Source of the DNA: Scytalidium lignicola
Lineage: Eukaryota > Ascomycota > Leotiomycetes
Assembly: GCA_002812745.2 (NCBI GenBank)
Contig: NCSJ02000006.1
Span: forward strand, 186,001 to 250,000
DNA length: 64,000 bases
Direction: 5' to 3'
Of the stretch, positions 55,993 through 64,000 are shown piece after piece. The number at the start of each line of letters is the position of its first letter. Position 1 is the stretch's first letter. Position numbers and translations under genes: made by a program. The notes below the pieces were generated by a model, which did not search any database, was not told the DNA's origin, and worked only from the letters and a program-made list of their open reading frames with translations.

Positions 55993-57531
55993 ATGGCCGA
56001 CGACCCCGTCAACAAGTCCGGTCAACGGGCTATGATCATCGTGTTGACCGTGACTACTGCGTTTGGAAGTGTGTTATCCTAGACCTCGTGGGTATTTTAG
56101 TTATCTGGTGATCTGCTGCTGAAAAGATGACGAGATAGGCATTGCTACGATCCTACGTACTCTAGGGAGATGCGTTGTTGTGAGGAATCTAGGATGGGAT
56201 GACTGGTTAATGATGGCTGGCATGGTAAGTTGCTACTTTTGGTTTACAGCTGGCTGAGAGTCGAGCCCCAATTCCATCTGGATCGAGGCTGATTGACATT
56301 GAACAGGGTGTTACTGCCGGGTACCTGTTTGAGATTTTGTATGGTCGGCGGTTTGGTATAGGTCTTCACAAGACGGATATTGACCCTAAACACCTTGATT
56401 CCGCTTTGCAGGTATCACCCCGCTGCGGTCCTGGTCGGAAAATGCCATATTACAAGCAGAATACTGATATTAGCTAGATTCTTCTTGTCACGGAGTTGAC
56501 GTATAGCCTGGCCGTTGGCATCATAAAATTATCCATTCTCTGTTTCTATCTTAGACTAGGTCAGTCTATCAAAGTCCAAACCCACAGATGGACGAGTTGC
56601 TTACTGAAATATACTAGTATCCATCGAGGGATGGTTCCGGACCAGTGTCAAAACCACCATGTTCATCCTGTGTCTTTCCATTATCCAGGCCGAAATTGTC
56701 ACCCTCGTACAGTGTACTCCTTTCCGTAAAATCTATGATTCCACCGGAAAAGTGCAAGGGTCATGTATTAACACAACCGCATACTACTATTGTAAGTCTT
56801 AGTCCACTCTAATCTACCACATCTAAATCTACCCCGGGAGCAGAGATGATTAACAATGACTACAGCCCTTGCAGTTTTCAATATCATCATGGATATCTGG
56901 ATTTTGGTGCTACCGATTAAAACGTTGATACGCATCAAACGGCCAAGGAAGGAGAAGTTCATCCTATTTGCAGTTTTTGGCGCTGGCGTCTTCTCCTGCA
57001 TATCTGGGTAGGTTCCCGAGCACTAGCCAGCAGAAAGCTGAGTCTGCTGAAAGATGGCCGTCCTTGCTGACAATGGTGGATTACAGCATTGTCCGTCTCT
57101 ATACGGTTGGAAAATACACACGGTCCAAGGACCCTTACTACGATGCTGTTCCAATCAACATCTGGTCTTTTATCGAAATTAATGCGGGCATTGTTTGCGC
57201 CTCGGTCCCAGCCATGAAGCCCCTATTCACGTCCGGTAAGCACTCGATAGGCACACACTCGAGCTCAAAGCCTTACTCCCAACGCTACCGCACCCACAAC
57301 AATAGCATTCCACTCAGTAGTACCGAGCCACGACCACACTTGGGTGATAACCCTGATGCACATGGCTACTCGATCGAGGCCGGAGGTCGCACGGGAAGCC
57401 AGGAACGGATCGTACAGACAGGCATCGAGTATGAGCGAGAGTTTAGCGTGCAGGAACATTATATAGAGATGTCTCCGATGCAGAAGAAGAAGAAAGAGGA
57501 GGAATCGACCGATTCATCATCATCATCATAG
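55993..57531 (+). CDS. Fungal rhodopsin-domain integral membrane protein
   Basis: Seven exons: 55993-56068, 56139-56224, 56307-56411, 56478-56559, 56618-56791, 56866-57007 and 57087-57531, 369 residues with every junction in phase. About seven hydrophobic spans: MIIVLTVTTAFGS, LGWDDWLMMAG, TELTYSLAVGIIKLSILCFY, TMFILCLSIIQAEIV, AVFNIIMDIWILVLPI, FILFAVFGAGVFSCIS and INIWSFIEINAGIVCASV. The motifs NLGWDDW, KLSILCFYLRL, Q-C-T-P, DIWILVLP and IEINAGIVCAS(V)P are diagnostic for this fungal family (the membrane-domain group near Pth11-like proteins without a CFEM). A Ser/His-rich cytosolic tail ends in KKKKEEESTDSSSSS. Role in sensing is assumed, ligand unknown. Confidence 0.92.
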
Positions 57532-60327
57532 CGAAGGATCCTTGATGTTTTCTTTTGCTTTACTTTCCAAATTTCCTCTTTATCAACACACCGCTATAAT
57601 CAGATTAGTGTCTTTTAATTCTGCTACGGTTAGCAGCATTTGCAGCGAATTTGTTTTGTGTATAACCGAATTTCCATTTGGATCTGGTGGGGAGTTTGGA
57701 TTGGTTTCAAAAAAAAAAAGGAGTATTTCTTGGTGCTCTGGAGCGGTTTGCTGCTAGGTGGGTGGATGTGAAGGAGGGGCGAAGTTTATTTTTCTTCCAT
57801 GGAATATACCCAATAGTGCAGCTGAATCCTCCTCCTATTTTGTGAGGAAGGATAGGCATGATGTATCTCTAGGTATTTACGAAATAATCAACGGGATAAA
57901 ACTAAAGGTAGCAAAAATAAGATGCGTTGTTGAACTCGAGGTGAAGAAACAATGAGGTAACGAAAATTCATGATCTGGGGGGTATGACCTCTATATTCGA
58001 GGTACAGCTCATGTGAAGATACTACTGTGATCTGATATTTCAAGGGTGCATTTGTTTTTCCGTTGGAGGCGTTACACCCAGATCGATCCGATCGATCCTC
58101 TCAGGGAGTGGCTGGAAGTGATAGATCATTTCTGAATATATGCTCGGTACATGGAAGGTATGATTTCTTTTCCCTTTTTCCAACNTTTTTTTTTACTCAT
58201 GGTAACCGTTGCAGTAGTACTGTAATGCAACAGTGCATGAAGGTTAATGTGGCATTTTACTCTTTCTGTACTTTGTAGAATGCTAAGATCTACAGTACCT
58301 CCGTACGTTGTATTAACATGCACAGAGATACTCTACGACAAATTTCTAGGTTAACTAAGGGTAAGTTGAGCATTATCTAAGGGCAATCTCCTACCTTAAT
58401 ATATTCATCTATGATAGGTATAACTGTAAGTATAGTATGTGAATCTTTCTTTTTATTCAGTTAATCAACTGATTTCTTACGTACCACGTGCGTAATTACC
58501 CCTTTTCTCCTTTCACTTTCAGCCTAAGGCCTTAACTACTTCCCTAGCTGACTAATACTCACAGCCCCTTTTTCCCTCGGCTCTTCCAGCCTCTCTACCT
58601 GCCGAAAAAACATCCCCATATAGAAATCTCCACCTCCACATAGCAAAATAAAATCTTCCCCTGGTAACTAATTCTCTCCACCTCCAGAATCTCCAGTTGC
58701 TCTCATCCGATGTCGGAAGAGATGAAATCCTAAACTAACATGCTTACCAATTGCCTATCTTTATCTTTGCTTTATGAGGAGAAGGGGATTACGAAAGACT
58801 GCGGGAGTGATTGATTTTTAATCTATACGAAAAAGTTAGCTTCGATCCTATTCCGTTATCATTTTCTGTTGCTTTGGAATCATTTTGTTGTGCACAAGTG
58901 AATTTGTGTGGTGGAGATTTTTCTCGAAGTGGGAAATATCCAGGGGTTAGTTATGTGGGCGCGGAGAGAAGGTGCAAGAAGCGTCGCCCCGTGGGGAAGT
59001 GGACTCAGTTTCTCTCAGCACGCTATTTTGACTTCCTCTCGTTCAGCTACACCGGGTTTGCATTATTAATTGCAAATCCTGCAACTTTGGACCTAAGAAC
59101 TGCCCGCACACAGAATCAAAAGATGTGATTTTGTTTACTTTTTAGGTGATATGGAGGTTCGTTCCGCCGTGTTATTAGAAATGAAGTTGTTGATGGGGTG
59201 AGAAGTGTTTGTAACCTGTGGTTTTACCTCTATTACGGTATTATACTATTTTGTTACTTCGTAACGGAGCATACTCCGTACGGCTTTATGGCATATGCGT
59301 ACAGGTATACCAGGTTCTAGACCGTATGGGCTCGTTGCAGGACGAGGACGGCATTGTTGACTGGTTTCACATACATTGACAGAACTCATTGCCGAACTTG
59401 CAGCACATCAGCCTAGCGAAACTCTATTCTATAAGCGGTTAAATAGAGCCTTCGTTGAATTGCTCGGCGAAGTCGGTACCTCCGTACCTGATGCAACTCT
59501 ACGGAAATGCCGTCCTTTTATGCTTCCGTACGCATAATTTACTGCATTTGTGTAAAAGAAACAAGCAAAGCCCCCTGGGTACAAGCCGAGGCACTGACAG
59601 GCGGGAAGAAGCGTGAGTTAACACGTGGTTTGGGAAGAAAACATGGAAGTGGCTAGTTTCGAACATTATCCTTAGCTTCTCATTCACTGTCCGCTTTTGG
59701 AATGCGAGTGTTTAAGTGTGTACTTTGGACTTGTAGAATATTTTGGTTGCAGTGGCCGCGGTTTGGTGTCACAGACTTTCTGCTTTGTCTGCGGCCGAGC
59801 CCTGGGGCCGCTGGGGTACCTCCGAGCCTGAAGAATTATTTGCTCCGCTACCGTGGCTACGTATAAATGCCCTTGTGCGTTAAGAGGTACGAAGAAGCAA
59901 CGATGCGAGCCCGCATTAGGGAAATCCCCAGTTCGCGCGGGGAAGAAAGCTGGAGCTCCACAGCTTGCGTTCTCGTGGTTCTATAGATCATGAGCAATAG
60001 CTTACTGTGCGGCGGTAGCTGAAGAAACATTTAATAGTAGTCATGTAGCTGCATTGCCCCAGGGTTTTCTCTCCAGAGAAAAGAGTTGCGTGCTCTGATT
60101 GTCCTTACGGTAGAGTTGAAGCTCGACAAAGCAGGAGTTGATAATACAAGGTCGCAACAAGCTCTGCAATAAAAGTAGAGCATATCAGTTCAGCTTTCAG
60201 CTGCGATCTGGAGCTTGTCGGTTGTACACGTAGCTTACGGTGTATTTCGGATACCGCTTCTTCCAAGTTTAAAAACTTTCGGTCCTCCCGTTGTTTTTAA
60301 ACCTCCATCCTTGAAGAAGCAGAAATC
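57532..60327. other. Gene-poor region with repeated TCCGTAC words
   Basis: 2.8 kb upstream of the MFS gene. N beside a T8 run at 58185, an A10 run near 57709-57718. The word (TAC)CTCCGTAC recurs at 58297, 59273 (as ACTCCGTAC), 59479 and 59524. A 105-codon frame at 58811-59128 is not recognisable. Likely regulatory or leader DNA. Confidence 0.5.
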
Positions 60328-62553
60328 ATGGAAAAGAGTGAGAAGGCGGACGATATCCAGCCCACGGTAGAGCGGGAGAATGCAGCAAGTATCGAGGAAT
60401 CCGAGACTCGAGCTCCCGCCACAACTACCATCGACGCGGCCCTGGATGACAATTACCACATCAACTTAAGTTGGAGATCATGGGTTGTCGTCTTTATCAC
60501 TTGCTTTGCGTGAGTTGTTTGCCTCTTTTTCTGCTTTGGGANTTTTTTTAGGCTGCATATTCTAGGTGTTAATTATGCTCTTTTATTTGTCATTCGAGAA
60601 TTGAGAGCTTCTGAAAGTTGTGCTCTCATGTTGTCACAGCATTACAACCCTATCACAACACCCATGCTAACAACCCTTGGTGAATAGCATCATGGCACAA
60701 GTTTTTGTTGTTGTCGCTGCTGGTAGCGTTATTGCTTTCATCATTCGAGATTTGGGTGAACCTGCGATTGCAGGATGGATTATCCAGGTATACTTGCCAA
60801 CATACATCTTTCACCTCTCAGTTAAAGATATTGATATAGTCAGGGTCCTCTCCTTATGCAATCCGTGCTTTCCCCTATCGTGGGGCGTCTCTCCGATGTC
60901 GTCGACCGGAAATATATTGCCTCAATTCCACCACTCATCGCCTTCGCCGGTGCTGTCATGTCTGCCCGAGCAGAGAATATGAAGACGTTGATTGGGGGTG
61001 GTATTTTGATTGGAACAACGCTCAGCACGATTGCCATTGTCCAGGCCGTCCCATCTGAGGTTTTGCCAATGAAGTACCGTGCTTTGGCGAATGGGTTCGC
61101 TTTTCTTGGTGGAGCTGTTGGTGGATTGTAAGTTGCTGTCTATGTACCCCTCTGAGTAGTTCACTTTGATTATCCTGTATAGAAGCGATTGGTACTGACA
61201 AGTCATAGAGTCGGTGTCCTCGGCGCCGGCGCAGTCACCAATGCTAATCCTGGAGGTTGGCGTGACATCTTTTGGATGCAAGCCGCCTTCCATCTTGCTT
61301 CAGCCGTCGGTCTCCTCGCTTTCTACTGGCCTAAACGGCATCCCGATTACCCCAAGATGAGCTTTAAGCAAGTCATATGGGCTATTGACCCAATTGGCTC
61401 TCTAATCTTCATCGGTTCCGCAACATTGCTGCTTTTGGCTCTGGATTGGGCTGGTGGCGCGTATCCGTGGCACGATGCTCATGTTGCCGCACCATTGGGC
61501 ATCGGTCTTGGCCTTTTGGTGTTGTTCTGCCTTTATGAATGGAAGGGACGCGATGATGGACTTGTTGCGCATGTGTTTTTCAGGAACGGCCCGAATTTCA
61601 TGTTGTCCGTGTTTGCATTCGCTGTTGAAGGGTAAGTCCCTGGTGTTAAAGTCAATTCTTGTTCTTCNTTTTTATTTGACCCCCCCCCCCTTTTTCATCC
61701 TTTAATCCATTTGCTAATATCTGGAGAAGTTGGATTTTCTACTCAGCTGTCAACTCGGTCACAACCCAGATTGTTCTCAACCTTGGTTTTGAGACTGATG
61801 CTTGGAGAATTTCGGTCAGACAGCTCAGTTATAACATCACAACGCTGGTTGTCTCGATTCCCATCACATTGTACTCCACCAAGTACAAGGACTTGAAGGG
61901 CCCGTTGATTGGGACGTTCATCCTGTTCCTTGTTGTTTGCATCTGCTATGCCACAATAACACCACACATGAACAAGGCTCAAATTGGATATAACGTGATC
62001 TGTGAGCATCTTACCTCTCCTGATCTTTGTGGTTAAGTAGCTAACATGGTACGCAGCCGGTATTGGACAATCTGGTCCCCTTACCTTGCTCGTTGCCCTA
62101 GTGCAGTTCACCGCACCTCACGAGTTCCTGTCCTGCGCAACCGGTCTTGCCTTCTCTGCTCGTGCTATCGGTGGTGCATTTGGATCTGCCGTGCTGAATG
62201 CCATCATCAATGGCAAACTGGGCTCGACCTTGAACCAGAATATCACCAAAGCAGCACTCGCTGCTGGACTTCCATCTAGCTCTGTTGAGAACTTGCTTAC
62301 AGCGCTCTCATCAGGAAGCGCAGCTGCCATAGCTGCTGTTCCCGGCATCAATGACGATATCCTCACTGCTGCGTCGGATGCTAGCCACTGGGCATATGCG
62401 CACGCGTACCGACTGGCATGGTCAAGTATTATTCCATTCGTGGTGTTAGCACTAGCTGCCGTATGTTGCTTGAAGGGAGTGAGAGAGCTCATGACAGAGA
62501 AGGTAGAAGCCACGGTTGAGCACGTTCCCGTGTTGGAGAAAGAAGTTGCGTGA
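60328..62553 (+). CDS. MFS transporter of the fungal TRI12-like family
   Basis: Six exons: 60328-60509, 60688-60787, 60844-61127, 61209-61631, 61730-62001 and 62057-62553, 585 residues, all in phase. The hydrophilic N-terminus is followed by about 14 spans. MFS signatures: LSPIVGRLSDVVDRKYI (motif A-like G-x-LSD-x-x-x-RK) and the family-typical RALANGFAFLGGAVGGL, GGWRDIFWMQAAFHL, and ITPHMNKAQIGYNVI segments. The closest family is the fungal trichothecene-efflux-pump-like group (Pfam TRI12). Most of its members export unknown small molecules or siderophores, and family membership does not show that a mycotoxin is handled. No biosynthetic cluster is adjacent. Ns at 60542 and 61668 lie in introns 1 and 4. 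Confidence 0.93.
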
Positions 62554-62907
62554 AAGGAGTTTTTCCTTTCTTCGTGTTCTCCTAAATCTTCCTCATTTTT
62601 GCTTTTCTCAGCGAGCAAGGACGAGTAAGAAGCGAAGTAAAACAGGAGAGAAGTAGGATATTATGACCAATGTGTAATAGCCATCTTTCTAGCGTGCGTG
62701 ATTAGTCTTACTGGTGATCATGAAAGCGCATGAATTTCCCACCTCCAACTTGAACGAGACAACATCGCTAGTATTATCGATTAACTCGATAGCTGAATGT
62801 CTTGACTCGATCTTGTTGTGGCCAATGTTTGAATTTGATTGGAAGGATTGCCGGCTCACCATAACGTAACTCAAAAAATGTATCTTTAATGACGCGAGGG
62901 AGGAGTG
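62554..62907. other. Convergent intergenic region
   Basis: 354 bp between the MFS and arginyl-tRNA synthetase stops; two 3' flanks, no other feature. Confidence 0.5.
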
Positions 62908-64000
62908 TTACATCCTAGACAAACCATGATTAGTATTTAGTCATAGAACTGTTAAAGAATAAAAGGCTTACCTTTCAACGGGATTTAGTCCTAGCAATAT
63001 CATTCTGCAATGGATTGTTTGTCTTGCAGCTTCATAGAGAGCGGCACGGGCGATAGTCGTCGCCACACCTTCCGAGGCTCCCACGACCCTCAGGACGTCG
63101 TAACTTGAACTCAGCTGGTGAGTAAGGCGGAAAAGATAAGTGAGAATAGTAGTAGGCTCAAGAGTCTTGAAAGTATGGCCCACGACATCGGGGTACTGAG
63201 CTAAAAGTCGAACTAAATCAATTGCATGAGCTTCGTTCAGTAAGGAAAAGTCGGCTTGCAAAAGTTGATCATGAGTAAGGGCGACCTTTCGTTGAATAGA
63301 ACAGAGTCGAGCGTGGGCGTACTGTAAATAAGGCCCCGTGTCACCTTCGAAGGAAGTCATCCGTTCAATGTTGAATGGATAGTTATTGATACGTTTCCCA
63401 GACATATCCTGTACCATAACGGCAGATATCCCTAGGATATCTGCGACTTTCTCGGGGTCATCGACCTGCTGGTATTTGTTCTCATTACGGCGCATAACGT
63501 CGTGCATAGCTTCACCTACGTCATTTAGAATGTCGTCGAGGAACTTGACATTGCCACGACGCGTAGACATACCCATAACCTAAGTTTATTAGCAACTAAC
63601 AAATTAGCTGAGACAAAAAAAATTTGAAAACGAACCTTTCCAAAGGTCACATGTTGCATCTTCCTAGCCAAAGTCGCATATTCTCCGCCCATCAAGTCTA
63701 ATATCTTGAATAATCGTTGCAAATGCACTTCCTGCTCACTCATAACTACATATATCATCTTGTCCATATTGTAAGTCTGCTGTCTTTGGACTGCGGCCCC
63801 AATATCACGCAGTAGATAGTTTGAGGTGCCGTTCCGGTTTCGAATCAATGCAACATCTAACTTCTTTGCACCATGCTTTTTAAAATCGATAAGTACGGTA
63901 CCATTGTCTTGTTCAGTAATTCCCTTTTCAAGTAGGATTCGTTCTGCCATTTCCATAGTTTCCCTTTTAACAGTAAACTCCCCAGAGTAATTCGTGAAAT
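62908..64000 (-). CDS. Cytosolic arginyl-tRNA synthetase, C-terminal part
   Basis: Minus strand; the 5' part lies outside the window. Exons seen: 64000-63636, 63579-62972 and a terminal 7-nt exon 62914-62908. The frame is open at the window edge (TNYSGEFT..). Class I ArgRS features: RNRNGTSNYLLRDIGAA, the HVTFGKV-MGMSTRRGNVKFLDDIL block (MSTRRG is the KMSKS-equivalent of ArgRS), SFEGDTGPYLQYAHAR, and the anticodon-binding C-terminal helices ending RMILLGLNPVER. The enzyme charges tRNA-Arg with arginine. The last exon adds one Met after Arg, giving the usual ..NPVERM end. The donor at 63635 is GTTCGT, a weak site. Confidence 0.94.

Noticed and set aside
58811..59128. 105-codon frame in the gap before the MFS gene
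   Set aside because: No recognisable motif, no splice support, and composition of non-coding DNA.
60328..62553. MFS transporter as part of a toxin biosynthetic cluster
   Set aside because: No synthase, oxygenase or cluster regulator nearby; family membership alone does not show it.
1..64000. CRISPR array, phage, operon or bacterial insertion sequence
   Set aside because: Nothing resembling spaced direct repeats or prokaryotic gene order; introns show a eukaryotic source.

Overview
This window looks like nuclear chromosomal DNA from a filamentous ascomycete (Pezizomycotina). Many genes have short GT-AG introns with CTAAC/CTGAC-like branch points. The gene set is typical of that group: a Kre6/Skn1 beta-glucan protein, a TOK-type K+ channel, an AreB-type GATA factor, a Zn2Cys6 regulator, a fungal rhodopsin-domain membrane protein and a TRI12-like MFS transporter. 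A Tc1/mariner relic carries RIP-like stop codons. The overall flavour suggests Leotiomycetes (Helotiales), but that is an inference and could not be tested here. There is no operon, CRISPR array or prophage, and I could not support any tRNA or rRNA gene.

Layout. 0-10 kb: the 3' end of a KRE6/SKN1 gene, a 276-bp MITE-like inverted-repeat element, a five-exon TOK potassium channel, a damaged unrecognised gene, and the GATA factor areB (minus). 11.5-25.6 kb: an FHIT-type hydrolase, a Rossmann NAD(P)-binding protein, the clamp-loader subunit Ctf18, a small ORF, a Zn2Cys6 factor, a RING-H2 E3 ligase, Fis1, the kinetochore protein Spc24 (frameshifted at its 3' end) and a two-span membrane protein. 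25.9-29 kb: an accessory island with a SNF2-like pseudogene, three dispersed copies of a ~60-bp gene fragment, and a degenerate Ant1-like Tc1/mariner element that itself holds a possible solo LTR. 29-52 kb: a Scn1/TatD metal hydrolase, an uncharacterised fungal protein, an Lsh/HELLS-type SNF2 ATPase, a small secreted protein, End3, a 1033-residue low-complexity protein, a dual-specificity phosphatase-like protein, Spo7, an F-box-like protein with an internal 21-residue duplication, and an alpha/beta hydrolase. 52-64 kb: two long gene-poor stretches flank a seven-exon rhodopsin-domain protein, followed by a six-exon TRI12-family transporter and the 3' part of cytosolic arginyl-tRNA synthetase.

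The genes are a mosaic of unrelated housekeeping functions: genome maintenance (Ctf18, Spc24, Lsh), endocytosis and membranes (End3, Spo7, Fis1), regulation (AreB, Zn2Cys6 factor, RING ligase) and transport. I do not see a biosynthetic or defence cluster, and found no convincing new multi-gene system.

One technical result affects any reuse of the sequence. Twelve single N bases occur, nearly all touching homopolymer runs. In both cases inside coding sequence (32573, 34298), leaving the N out restores the reading frame exactly. At 45089 a perfect tandem copy lacks the N base. The Ns therefore behave as spurious extra positions.
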